From: DASVTR01 sp033855775
GTDB lineage: Bacteria > Acidobacteriota > Blastocatellia > Pyrinomonadales > Pyrinomonadaceae
Assembly: GCA_033855775.1 (NCBI GenBank)
Contig: JAWVFT010000108.1
Location: 1-22,966 of the forward strand
DNA length: 22,966 bases
Direction of reading: 5' to 3'
The first letter of the stretch is position 1. Each line of letters opens with the position of its first letter. This document shows, piece by piece, positions 9,301 to 16,360 of the stretch. A program made the translations under genes and the position numbers. The notes under the pieces were generated by a model that was given only the letters and a program-made list of their open reading frames with translations, was not told where the DNA came from and searched no databases.

Positions 9301-9807
9301 GGCTTCGACCCTTTAGTTGATGTGGAGATGTACACGTCGCCGATTGCCGTGCTGTTGCTCGTCGTTTCGTATTTGTCCATCAGGCGCGAGTGGAACGAGT
9401 ATGCGCGCGACACAATTTTGTTGTTGTGGACGGGCGCGCTGTTGCTCTGCGGGCCGCTGTTGATTCGCGCGCTGCAATTTCGGCTGCTGCTCGATTTGCC
9501 CGCGCCCGCGCGCGACCTCGCAACGCTCGGCGTGTCGCTCGCGCTCTTGCTGCTCGGCGTGTTCGCGCGATTGCGCGCGCCCGTCGTCGTCGGCATTATC
9601 ACGCTCGTGCTGGAACTCGTCGCCCTCACCTTAACGAGCGTTCACTGGCTGCAAGTCCCCATCTGGATTTATCTGACGACGGCGGGCGTGATAATAATGA
9701 CGGTGTGGGGCATGTTCGAGTATCAACGCGAGCGCGTCATACAGATGCGCCAACGTCTGCACGAACGCGGCGCGCAGGCCCGCGCCAGTTTCAGCGAATG
9801 GCGTTAA
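6352..9807 (+). CDS. Very large polytopic membrane protein with N-terminal zinc ribbon, 1151 aa
   Basis: The N-terminus has a four-cysteine zinc ribbon, CPIC and CARC (C13, C16, C27, C30). A low-complexity Ala/Arg/Ser linker follows to about residue 190. The rest is a long series of hydrophobic segments, such as LPLLLYTGAAMLVVAVVLWL, broken by charged loops and two repetitive loops rich in Ser/Thr/Lys. I chose ATG 6352 because it precedes the zinc ribbon directly; the frame extends upstream to 6274, but that part is the heptamer repeat. The layout resembles DUF2157-type predicted membrane proteins with zinc ribbons, but no catalytic motif is visible and the role is unknown. No Shine-Dalgarno lies in front of the ATG, and an upstream hairpin could influence translation. 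It follows rsmI and may be co-transcribed. Confidence 0.8.
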   Translation: MQGGHSPQHNSQCPICRAALAAGAQFCARCGARLEEPAAQELRGVLYLLSELAGWEAQALIGAEEAVALRRRYEMRREELRAQLAANGEQPLARPSSTVASSLEAFTQQSTARPVDEAETAAVVASHARARPALDASALSTNAEARAARQSTSTRARRARRPFFETLADPHTLPLLLYTGAAMLVVAVVLWLRDALYLKLQEPLAQAELLALGTLLVTVCGWLTTLRTRLRLTGRALTLIGSLLVPVNFWFLVRSGLITNNGRAWMVCALCAALYAFTAFLLRASLYVYLSSAASVATVWALVFRATPEAYGLYALALMTASLISLHLSRLFPLSTGQKSQAELTNDAVAAGSTETHEGSSETNKASQASRLSYEVWGTPLVRVALCGATAASLFYMLLRLGPSPALDAGTFRWHASNYQARIAMLLFVACAHLAWFTARFIYTDRRRTLYTLATLALFWTEFLLLDGLRAGSQTRLLALGLASLLVSLAARLMTEETKETLARALHRAAAIVAVTLVLATPLAQLTTASQTLGQSAALAVLGIALASLSAPRLTTRFFQLACAHAAAVFLSLAFLVALTSGSLADETTFAICAAWPFALYACARLMTTKLGERQLSAPFLRIADLEFTLLFLSSSVIALILYLSTEKPPSSWRPAIFFVFAATILYGALRGWRERSTYGAGLASLAALVSVAAALDALGGVGLFPQSWPIAGGVIITAFLLQAASRRWLRPNEQATFGRSASAALNEQSKTAALDKASKAASLSGAGSALTGAGSLDATIRLMTDGVCFVCAMLWLMWTLARMSGQGWSDGFDARSTALDGWSAASVLLLASLYWMRRAADERAALFVYLASGHAGAFLLALLTALSVERRWMAAVFTLTLFPLLFALGHAARARGVEWLATHASRAAAILLAMISLALAFETAPVLQTGNGLLLAPAVTAFALCAAFSAASFFSAGRERVRYFRAALAAALAAFVLMVMRAGFDPLVDVEMYTSPIAVLLLVVSYLSIRREWNEYARDTILLLWTGALLLCGPLLIRALQFRLLLDLPAPARDLATLGVSLALLLLGVFARLRAPVVVGIITLVLELVALTLTSVHWLQVPIWIYLTTAGVIIMTVWGMFEYQRERVIQMRQRLHERGAQARASFSEWR

Positions 9808-9897
9808 GCTCTTCGAGCCGCAACGAGAGCGCGTCCAAGTCTGCTGCCAGTGATGGCGGCGGCGTTTATTCAAGTCAAACTAAACGGAGGAATTTCT

Positions 9898-10341
9898 ATG
9901 AAGCGACCGGCGACATTCAAAGCCATCATCTCGATAGCCATCGCTCTGACCTTTGCGCCTGGCCTGCGAGCCGCGAGCGCGGCGGCGACAAACGGCGCAA
10001 TGGACGAGCACTTCAGCGTCAGGGAATACAATCTTTTTCACGACGTGCTGCATCACCTGCAACACGAAGCTCTGCCGAAGAAGGATTTCAAAACGATTCG
10101 CGCCCGCGCCCCCGAACTGTTGACGCGCGGCCGCGCCATCGTCAGGCTCGGCGTCCCCACGGGCGTCGAAGACAACGCGGAATTTCAGAAACAGCTCAAG
10201 CAGTTTGACAAGGCTCTGATGAGATTCAACACAGACTCGCGAAAGAAATCGGACGCGCGGTTGGAAGAATCCTACACGGCTGTTCACGATTCGTTCGAGA
10301 CGCTGGCCAGCATGCTGCCCATCAGGAAGAGCGAAGGTTGA
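9898..10341 (+). CDS. Small secreted helical protein of unknown function, 147 aa
   Basis: ATG 9898 has GGAGG at a good distance and opens a Sec signal peptide (MKRPATFKAIISIAIALTFA, cleavage near RAASAAA). The upstream in-frame ATGs from 9850 lack this support. The mature part is helical and charged, with HDVLHHLQHEALPKKDFKTI, a hydrophobic-charged middle (RAPELLTRGRAIVRLG), and QFDKALMRFN. It may be a small periplasmic helical-bundle protein. The His pairs in HHLQHE could bind metal, but nothing proves this. It is the last gene of the plus-strand run, and a strong hairpin shared with the convergent peptidase gene follows 22 bp after the stop. Confidence 0.75.
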   Translation: MKRPATFKAIISIAIALTFAPGLRAASAAATNGAMDEHFSVREYNLFHDVLHHLQHEALPKKDFKTIRARAPELLTRGRAIVRLGVPTGVEDNAEFQKQLKQFDKALMRFNTDSRKKSDARLEESYTAVHDSFETLASMLPIRKSEG

Positions 10342-10362
10342 GAGCAACGACGCTTGAGAGAC

Positions 10363-10423
10363 GAAAGCGTGGCTCTTCCAAGTTGAAGAGCCGAGCTACT
10401 CGACTTGGAAGAGCCACGCTTTC
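10363..10423. terminator. Bidirectional terminator-like inverted repeat
   Basis: A perfect 21-bp stem (10363-10383 with 10403-10423, arm GAAAGCGTGGCTCTTCCAAG plus T) has a 19-base loop. It sits between two convergent genes (stops at 10341 and 10441), which fits a two-way terminator, although no long T run follows. GGCTCTTC inside the left arm can also pair with GAAGAGCC in the loop, giving a mutually exclusive smaller hairpin. Confidence 0.7.
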
Positions 10424-10440
10424 ATCCCTCGCCGCTGCTG

Positions 10441-12108
10441 TTAGTTCTTCAACCCGGCGGGCAATTCCTTGTCAACGCGCGGGCGTTGCGGGGCGTTGGC
10501 GATTTCCCAGAGCGTCAGGTAGACGGTGCGCGTCACCTTCTCCATCTTCTGAAAATCAATCTTGCTCACTTCGTCGCCGGGGCGATGATAATCTTCGTGA
10601 ACGCCGTCGAAGTAGAAGATGATGGGGATGCCCTTCTGCGCGTAGTTGAAATGGTCTGAGCGGAAGAAGAAGCGATTCGGGTCCGCCGGGTCGTCATACT
10701 TGTAGTTGAAGCTCAGCTTGAGAAACGCCGCGTTGACGCGCTCGCTCACCTCGCCCAACTCCGTGCTCATCATCTTCGAGCCGATGACGTAGATTTCGTT
10801 CGGCCCTGACAACTCATTATTCGCCGCGTTGGTGTCGCCCTCTTTCTTGCTGCGGCCAATCATGTCTATGTTGAGTTGCGCGACAACGGACGTGAGCGGG
10901 ATGGTCGGGAACTGCGTGAAGTATTGCGAACCCCAGAGTCCCTTCTCTTCGCCGCAATGCCAGACGAAGAGGACTGAGCGCTTCGGGCGCGGAGTGGTTC
11001 TGGCCAGAGCCTCCGCCATCGCAAGGATAGCGGTCGTGCCTGAGCCGTCGTCGTCGGCCCCGTTGTAAATCGTGTCGCCGTTGACCGGATTGCCGATGCC
11101 AACGTGGTCGTAGTGCGCGCCGACGGCGACATACTCGTTCTTCAACAAGGGGTCGGAGCCTTCGAAGACGGCGACGACATTCTGCGTGCTCACAGTCTCC
11201 GGCTTAGCGACGACGTTGATGCTCACGCGCTTGTCCGTCTTCAAAGCGAAGGGCGCGAGCAGAGCGCCTGCGTCCCCCGCTTCAAAAATCTCCGTGGCGT
11301 TGTGCGCCTCGCCCTGAAAGAGCGCATTGGCCATCTGCGGCGAGATAACTATTCTCCCCACCGGCGGCGCCGCGTCCGCTGCGCGAAACTTTTCGACGAA
11401 GGCCGGCGCGCGTTCCATAATCCGGCGGCGCGAGAGTTCCCAGTTGGAGATAATCTGAAAATCCGGCACGGCCAGCAGAACCTTGACGCCGTGCTTCTGC
11501 GCGTAGGTCGCGGGGTCGTCCCAATCAACGCCGCGCCGGCCCGCGAGGTCAGCCCGGCTGATGCCCTTCGGCAACCCGTCGCGGAAGTTGATGACGACAA
11601 TCTTGTCCTTCACGTCCAGGCCCTGATACGGGTCCATGTTCTTCGACTTGATGAACCAGCCGTTGCCGCCGTAGATGACCGGCGCGCTGATGTTCATCGT
11701 GCCGCCCGAAGCGAACGGGATAAAGTCCGGCCCCGCCGCAAAGCTCTGCCCGTTGATTTCAACCTTCGACTGGGCCGCGTCAACGCGCTCGCGCCTGAGC
11801 GCAATCTTTTGAAAGAACGTGCCGTCGTCTCCCGCTGGCTTGTAGCCCCAACGAGTGAGATTCACAGCGATAAACTTGGCGGTCGTGTCGAGGCCGCGCG
11901 AGGGCGTGTCGCGTCCCTCCATCTCGTCCGACGCGATGAAGCTCAGATACGCCTTCATCTGTTCCGCCGTAATCTGCTCTGCGCCGTGCCGCGACGCTGT
12001 AGCGGCAGCCGGAGCCGTCGCCTTCCCGCTCCTGCGCTGCGCCAAACCGGCTGGCAGCGGAGCAAGGAGCGAGCCGAGCAACACAAATACAATGACGAAT
12101 CTACGCAT
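10441..12108 (-). CDS. Secreted M28-family zinc metallopeptidase with PA-type insert
   Basis: The 555-residue protein starts at ATG 12108 behind GGAGG; the longer frame to 12198 is not needed. Residues 1-23 are a signal peptide (MRRFVIVFVLLGSLLAPLPA). Residues from about 130 to 300 resemble a protease-associated (PA) domain. The C-terminal catalytic domain shows the M28 di-zinc set: H332 in GAHYDHVG, the bridging Asp in NGADDDGSG (D352/D353), catalytic and ligand Glu pair E387/E388 in CGEEKGLWGS, D415 in LNIDMIGR, and H508 in DYHRPGDE. Family members are exported aminopeptidases or carboxypeptidases; substrate preference cannot be read from sequence. It is transcribed from its own promoter at 12131-12159, apart from the pnt genes upstream on the same strand. 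Confidence 0.92.
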   Translation of the reverse strand: MRRFVIVFVLLGSLLAPLPAGLAQRRSGKATAPAAATASRHGAEQITAEQMKAYLSFIASDEMEGRDTPSRGLDTTAKFIAVNLTRWGYKPAGDDGTFFQKIALRRERVDAAQSKVEINGQSFAAGPDFIPFASGGTMNISAPVIYGGNGWFIKSKNMDPYQGLDVKDKIVVINFRDGLPKGISRADLAGRRGVDWDDPATYAQKHGVKVLLAVPDFQIISNWELSRRRIMERAPAFVEKFRAADAAPPVGRIVISPQMANALFQGEAHNATEIFEAGDAGALLAPFALKTDKRVSINVVAKPETVSTQNVVAVFEGSDPLLKNEYVAVGAHYDHVGIGNPVNGDTIYNGADDDGSGTTAILAMAEALARTTPRPKRSVLFVWHCGEEKGLWGSQYFTQFPTIPLTSVVAQLNIDMIGRSKKEGDTNAANNELSGPNEIYVIGSKMMSTELGEVSERVNAAFLKLSFNYKYDDPADPNRFFFRSDHFNYAQKGIPIIFYFDGVHEDYHRPGDEVSKIDFQKMEKVTRTVYLTLWEIANAPQRPRVDKELPAGLKN

Positions 12109-12130
12109 GAATCCTCCACTATCTTGATTT

Positions 12131-12159
12131 ATTATGTTTGGAGAGAATCTTACCATCAA
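12131..12159 (-). promoter_or_regulatory. Predicted sigma-70-type promoter of the M28 peptidase
   Basis: Reading the minus strand, TTGATG (12154-12159) and CATAAT (12131-12136) are separated by exactly 17 bases, in a locally AT-rich stretch just ahead of the GGAGG and ATG of the peptidase gene. Confidence 0.55.
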
Positions 12160-12298
12160 CGCAGGCCGCCCGCCGTGCTTGCCCAACATCACACACAACT
12201 TAGCAACACGCGCACGAGAACGACCGACTTCCGGTTGATACGAAGCGGCGAAAAGGAAAGTTGCCAGACTCTCTATGAGAAGTTTTGCCGCAACCGCC

Positions 12299-13678
12299 TC
12301 AAGCGTGTTGCACGGCTTGCGCCAGCTTGGTCAGCGAATCTTTGGCGTCGCCGTAGAGCATGCCGGTCGCGGGCTTGTAGAAGAGCGGATTCTCGATGCC
12401 CGCGAAGCCGCGCCCGCGCCCGCGCTTGAGGACGATGACGGAGCGAGCGCGGTCAACTTCGAGAATCGGCATTCCGGCAATCGGGCTTTTCGGATTGTCG
12501 CGCGCGTCCGGGTTGACGACATCGTTGGCCCCGATGACGACCACCACATCCGTCGATGGAAACTCAGGGTTGATTTGCTCAAGCTCGTAGAGAGACGAGT
12601 AAGGCACATTGGCTTCGGCGAGCAGCACGTTCATGTGTCCGGGCATGCGGCCCGCCACCGGATGAATCGCATACTTGACGGAGACGCCCTTCTGCTCAAG
12701 GATGTTCGCCAGTTCGCGGACGATGTGTTGGGCCTGCGCGGTCGCCATCCCGTAGCCGGGAACGAAGACGACCTGCTTGGCGTAAGCGAGTTGGACGGCG
12801 ACATCTTCGAGGCTCACTTCGCGCATCGTGCCCTGCTCGCCTTCCACCGCCGCCGCGTCGTCCGCAGGGCTGCCAAACGCTCCGAACAGCACGTTCGTCA
12901 TCGAACGATTCATCGCCTTGCACATCAGGACCGACAGGATGAAGCCCGAAAAGCCGTCGAGCGTGCCTGCGATAATCAGCACGTTGTTCGAGAGCGCGAA
13001 GCCAGTGGCCGCCGCCGCGAGTCCCGCGTAAGAGTTCAGGAGCGACATCACGACCGGCATGTCAGCCGCGCCAATCGGCATCACCAGCAGCACGCCGAAG
13101 ACGAAGGCGAGGCCCGTCATCACGTAAAAGAAGATGGAGGCCGACGGCACGATCAGCAGGTAGATGAAGCTGCCGATGGTGGCGGCGAGCAGCGTCATGT
13201 TGAAGATGTTCTGGCCCTTGTAGGTGACGGGCGTGCCGCGCAGGAGTCCTTGCAGCTTGGCGAAGGCGATGAGGCTGCCCGTCGTCGTCAGCGCGCCGAG
13301 CATCACTTCAAAGCCGATGGCTCCCATCTTAAACTGTCCGAGGTCTGCGCCGAGACGATAGTATTCCGAGATGCCGACGAGCGCGGCGGCGAACGCCCCG
13401 AAGGCGTGCGACAGCGCGGTGCGTTGCGGCATCGCCGTCATCGGAACCCAGTAAGCCATCGCCCCGCCGATGGTCGAGCCTAAGAGCAAGCCCGCGATAA
13501 TCCATTCGTAGCTGATTATCTCCTGATGCAGGAGCGTGCCGACGATAGCCAGCAGCATTCCCGTCTCAGCCAGATGCATCCCGCGCTTGGCGGACTCTGG
13601 ATGGCTCAGCCCTTTCAAGCCGAGAATGAAGAGAATCGAAGCCGCCAGATAGGTAAACTCGATGAAGTAGTTCCTCAT
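12299..13678 (-). CDS. pntB: NAD(P) transhydrogenase subunit beta
   Basis: The 459 residues match the usual PntB length (about 462). The first two thirds are hydrophobic transmembrane segments (domain II), starting MRNYFIEFTYLAASILFILG. The last part is the NADP(H)-binding domain III, with its GYGMATAQAQ nucleotide loop, HPVAGRMPGHMNVLLAEANV, VIGANDVVNP and GMPILEVDRA, all typical of the family. Together with the alpha subunits it couples hydride transfer between NADH and NADP+ to proton entry across the inner membrane, supplying NADPH. The start codon overlaps the stop of pntA2 by four bases (13675-13678), which indicates translational coupling. Confidence 0.97.
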   Translation of the reverse strand: MRNYFIEFTYLAASILFILGLKGLSHPESAKRGMHLAETGMLLAIVGTLLHQEIISYEWIIAGLLLGSTIGGAMAYWVPMTAMPQRTALSHAFGAFAAALVGISEYYRLGADLGQFKMGAIGFEVMLGALTTTGSLIAFAKLQGLLRGTPVTYKGQNIFNMTLLAATIGSFIYLLIVPSASIFFYVMTGLAFVFGVLLVMPIGAADMPVVMSLLNSYAGLAAAATGFALSNNVLIIAGTLDGFSGFILSVLMCKAMNRSMTNVLFGAFGSPADDAAAVEGEQGTMREVSLEDVAVQLAYAKQVVFVPGYGMATAQAQHIVRELANILEQKGVSVKYAIHPVAGRMPGHMNVLLAEANVPYSSLYELEQINPEFPSTDVVVVIGANDVVNPDARDNPKSPIAGMPILEVDRARSVIVLKRGRGRGFAGIENPLFYKPATGMLYGDAKDSLTKLAQAVQHA

Positions 13679-14043
13679 TGCTTCAGTTGACCCTTTTCCT
13701 GTTCGGCCAGTTCCTTCTTCGCCGGAGCTTTGCGCTTGAACATGCGGAGCATGCGGTCTGTAATCATGAAGCCGCCGACGACGTTGATGGTCGCGCAGGT
13801 GACAGCCGTGAAGCCGAGGATGGTGCTGATGCGATTGTACTGCGCCCCGGCGGTGACGATGGAGCCGACCAGCGAGATGCCGCTGATGGCGTTCGTCGCG
13901 GACATCAAGGGCGTGTGCAGCAAAGGCGGCACGCGCGAGATGACTTGATAGCCGAGAAAGGCCGCGAGCGCGAAGACGTAAAGAGCCGGGATGAGCGTCG
14001 CGGCTGTAAAGCCGGATTCAAAGATGAGCGTGGCTAGGGTCAA
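13675..14043 (-). CDS. pntA2: NAD(P) transhydrogenase subunit alpha, membrane part (PntA2)
   Basis: This 122-residue protein corresponds to the C-terminal membrane domain of one-piece PntA. It has hydrophobic helices including LIPALYVFALAAFLGYQVIS, the conserved PPLLHTPLMSATNAISGISL stretch and TCATINVVGGFMITDRML, and ends in a charged tail. It forms part of the proton channel (domain II). Split alpha subunits are common outside the enterobacteria. It lies between pntA1 (102 bp upstream) and pntB (4-bp overlap). Confidence 0.96.
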   Translation of the reverse strand: MTLATLIFESGFTAATLIPALYVFALAAFLGYQVISRVPPLLHTPLMSATNAISGISLVGSIVTAGAQYNRISTILGFTAVTCATINVVGGFMITDRMLRMFKRKAPAKKELAEQEKGQLKQ

Positions 14044-14145
14044 GAAATGGTTCCTCCTCGTCAGTGTCAGTTATCTTACTCGCCAGTATCTTGGCAGGCT
14101 CGCGTCAAACAATCCGGCCGACAAACATCAAGCGCCGGGATGACG

Positions 14146-15285
14146 TTACTTTCCGGCGACTGCTTCCAGAGCGGCGGCGACGCGCGGGTTCGTATGCGCG
14201 CCCTGATGCGCGACGCAGGCCGGGCCAATCACGTCGTCCGTCATGTCAATGCTTAACTCGCCGTCCTTAATCAACAGGCTGAGAAAGGCCGTGACGTTGC
14301 GCGAGTAAAGCTGGCTGGCGTGGACGGGCACGGTCGCGGCCAGGTTGAGCGGAGCGATGATTTTCACGCCGTTGTGCTCGACCGTTTCATCGGGGCGACT
14401 CAGCGCGCAGTTGCCGCCGGTCGCGCCCGCGAGGTCAACTATCATCGCGCCGCGCTTCATGCCCGCGACGGCTTCCGCCGTGACGAGCAGCGGGGCGCGT
14501 CGTCCGGGCACCTGCGCGGTGGTGATGATGCAATCGGCGCTCTTCGCGTGTTTGGCGATAAGGTCGCGCCCGCGCTGCATCGCTTCCTCCGTCAGTTCTC
14601 TGGCGTAGCCTCCGGCGTCCTCCGTTTGAATGCCGCCGAGGTCAACTTCGAGGAAGGTCGCACCGAGCGAGCGCACCTGCTCGCCCGCTGCGGCGCGCAC
14701 ATCGTAAGCTTCGACGACGGCGCCGAGGCGTCGCGCCGTGGCGATAGCTTGCAGGCCAGCCACGCCCGCGCCCAGGACCAGCACGCGCGCCGGAGGCACA
14801 GTCCCGGCGGCGGTCATCAAGAGCGGAAACATGCGCGGCAAACTTTCCGCGGCCACGAGCACGGCTTTGTAGCCGACGACCGTCGCCATCGAAGAGAGAG
14901 CGTCCATCGCCTGCGCGCGTGTCGTGCGCGGGATGAGTTCCATCGCAAAGGCTGTCGCGCCCTGGGCGACGAGCGGGGCGAGCGCCGCGGGCTCGTCCAA
15001 AGGGCGCAGGAATCCGATGACGACCGCGCCCGCTTTGAGAAGATGCAAGTCTTCCAACGCGGGACGATTTATCGCCAGCAGCGCGTCAGCAGACGAGACG
15101 AGTTCCGCGCGATTCGCGTTGACTTCTGCCCCTGCGTTTTTGTAATCGTCGTCCGTCGCTCCGGCTTCCAACCCGGCGCCGCTCTCGACGGCGACCGTCG
15201 CTTTCAACGCGACCAGCTTTTTCACGGATTCGGGGACCAACGCGACCCGCGCGTCCAATGGCTCTCGCAACACAGTAATCCGCAT
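14146..15285 (-). CDS. pntA1: NAD(P) transhydrogenase subunit alpha, NAD-binding part (PntA1)
   Basis: The 379 residues form the soluble NAD(H)-binding domain I. The N-terminus MRITVLREPLDARVALVPES is characteristic of the alanine dehydrogenase/PntA family, and the Rossmann motif is VLVLGAGVAGLQAIATARRL. Further family stretches are AEAVAGMKRGAMIVDLA and VKIIAPLNLAATVPVHASQL. I start at ATG 15285, preceded by GAAGGAGAAGAGC; the frame is open to 15312. Combined with PntA2 (122 aa) it equals the length of the single E. coli PntA, so the gene is split at the domain border and not truncated. It is the first gene of the transhydrogenase set. Confidence 0.96.
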   Translation of the reverse strand: MRITVLREPLDARVALVPESVKKLVALKATVAVESGAGLEAGATDDDYKNAGAEVNANRAELVSSADALLAINRPALEDLHLLKAGAVVIGFLRPLDEPAALAPLVAQGATAFAMELIPRTTRAQAMDALSSMATVVGYKAVLVAAESLPRMFPLLMTAAGTVPPARVLVLGAGVAGLQAIATARRLGAVVEAYDVRAAAGEQVRSLGATFLEVDLGGIQTEDAGGYARELTEEAMQRGRDLIAKHAKSADCIITTAQVPGRRAPLLVTAEAVAGMKRGAMIVDLAGATGGNCALSRPDETVEHNGVKIIAPLNLAATVPVHASQLYSRNVTAFLSLLIKDGELSIDMTDDVIGPACVAHQGAHTNPRVAAALEAVAGK

Positions 15286-15431
15286 GCTCTTCTCCTTCGC
15301 GCCGCCGCTCATTCGCTAACCGCCGAAAGCGCCGCAGCCCAACGAAACGTCATTGAACGTGAGGCGAAATCGCTGCCGGGACATCATTCTACACGGAGCG
15401 CGGCGGCGTCAATAATTTTCCTCGCGCCCGC

Positions 15432-15460
15432 TTGCCAGAGCGCGCGCATAACTCTATAAT
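15432..15460 (+). promoter_or_regulatory. Promoter of the tRNA-Glu gene
   Basis: TTGCCA (15432-15437) and a perfect TATAAT (15455-15460) are separated by 17 bases. Transcription would start a few bases before the mature tRNA 5' end at 15479. Confidence 0.8.
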
Positions 15461-15478
15461 TTCGCTGTTTGAATGTGA

Positions 15479-15552
<74 letters not shown>

Positions 15553-15558
15553 TCTTCG

Positions 15559-15605
15559 GTAAACTAAAAAGAGCCACACGCGCCGTGTGGCTCTTTTTAG
15601 TTTAC
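15559..15605. terminator. Strong bidirectional terminator after tRNA-Glu
   Basis: A perfect 22-bp stem (15559-15580 with 15584-15605) closes a three-base loop CGC. The GC core GAGCCACACG/CGTGTGGCTC is flanked by A5 on the left and T5 on the right, so it can stop transcripts in both directions. It begins seven bases after the tRNA end. Confidence 0.92.
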
Positions 15606-15610
15606 GGCTG

Positions 15611-15624
15611 TTGTCAATTGACAA
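15611..15624. promoter_or_regulatory. Perfect 14-bp palindrome overlapping the -35 box (operator candidate)
   Basis: TTGTCAATTGACAA is its own reverse complement (half-site TTGTCAA). It contains the TTGACA -35 box of the selenoprotein promoter, so a dimeric regulator bound here would block RNA polymerase. No regulator gene is adjacent. It could occur by chance, but the exact overlap is suggestive. Confidence 0.45.
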
Positions 15625-15647
15625 GGTTGAAGCAAACGGGGTAGATA
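15618..15647 (+). promoter_or_regulatory. Predicted promoter of the peroxidase-like selenoprotein gene
   Basis: Consensus -35 TTGACA (15618-15623) lies 18 bases from TAGATA (15642-15647), 70 bp ahead of the ATG at 15717. The coding start has GGGAG at 15705-15709, seven bases upstream. Confidence 0.6.
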
Positions 15648-15716
15648 AAAGCGACCGGGCCAGAGTGTGACGGCCGGGGGCCTGCGAGAAGAACGATTGA
15701 TAAAGGGAGAGCGACG

Positions 15717-16340
15717 ATGACATGGATTCGGACGATTCCGATGGAGGAAGCTGATGAGAAGCTGCGCCACGCGATGGAAGCGCAACGCGAGTTGTACCCG
15801 ATTGAGTATGCGGAGCCGGTTCACCCGACGCCCGGCGGCGATTCGTCATCCATCGTCGCTTCGCACAGCCTGATACCGGACGCGCTCTATCATGCCTTCG
15901 CCACCTTCGGCTCGCTGATGTCGCCGGAGTTGCCGCTCACACGGCGGCAGCAGGAGATGATTACGACGGTCGTCTCGGTCAGCAACCGATGCCACTATTG
16001 AATCGAGTCTCACGCAGAGTTTCTGCGTCGCGTGACCCTCGATGAAGAGTTGGTGAAAGCCTTGCAGGACGACTACAAGAGCGCGCCCGTCTCCGAGCAA
16101 GACCGCTTGATGCTCGACTACGTTGTCCAACTGACCAAGGACGCCACGCGCATCACTCCGCAGCATCACACACGCTTGCGCGCCGCCGGATTCGACGACC
16201 GTGGCATTCTACAAATCACGCTCATCGCTTCGTGGTTCAACTACATCAACCGCGTCGCAGACGCCCTCGGCGTCGGCCGCGACGCAGACGCCAGCGAAGA
16301 CGCGGAGACACAGGGACGCGGAGACGCGGCGACAAGCTAA
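15717..16340 (+). CDS. Predicted selenoprotein: AhpD/carboxymuconolactone decarboxylase-like peroxidase-related enzyme (Sec at TGA 15999-16001)
   Basis: The frame opens at ATG 15717 (GGGAG seven bases before), meets TGA at codon 95, then continues without another stop to TAA at 16340, giving 207 residues with Sec. The sequence around the TGA, NRCHY-U-IESHAEFLRR, fits the CxxC-x3-H redox motif of the AhpD-like superfamily with the second Cys replaced (C92, U95, H99). Flanking family sequence is intact on both sides: PLTRRQQEMITTVVSV before, and RLMLDYVVQLTKDATRIT and GILQITLIASWFNYINRVAD after. A SECIS-like hairpin follows the TGA. Relatives reduce peroxides with a Cys pair; Sec there would raise reactivity. 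An ordinary nonsense mutation is the alternative, but position and hairpin argue against it. The last 14 or so residues come from a GACGCGGAGACA-like repeat. Confidence 0.82.
16002..16043 (+). promoter_or_regulatory. Candidate bacterial SECIS element
   Basis: Immediately after the TGA, ATCGAG (16002-16007) pairs with CTCGAT (16038-16043). Inside, CGCAGA (16013-16018) pairs perfectly with TCTGCG (16022-16027) around the loop GTT (16019-16021). TCA/TGA (16010-16012 with 16033-16035) can add three pairs, or TCACGC/GCGTGA can form as an alternative middle stem. The upper stem starts 11 nt after the TGA and the loop begins with GU, as in characterised bacterial SECIS elements read by SelB. All of it lies within coding sequence. 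Confidence 0.75.
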
Positions 16341-16360
16341 GGCAGCAAACGATGACAGCA

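Noticed and set aside
11104..12429. 441-aa plus-strand open frame opposite the M28 peptidase and into pntB
   Set aside because: Composition (Arg/His-rich) is typical of an antisense shadow; both minus-strand genes carry intact active-site motifs.
14320..15459. 379-aa plus-strand open frame opposite pntA1
   Set aside because: pntA1 on the minus strand is unmistakable; the plus frame has no homology-like motifs and ends in the tRNA promoter region.
16032..16340. Separate 102-aa gene starting at GTG 16032
   Set aside because: It is the in-frame continuation of the peroxidase-like protein beyond the TGA; it has no ribosome-binding site and starts in the middle of a conserved domain.
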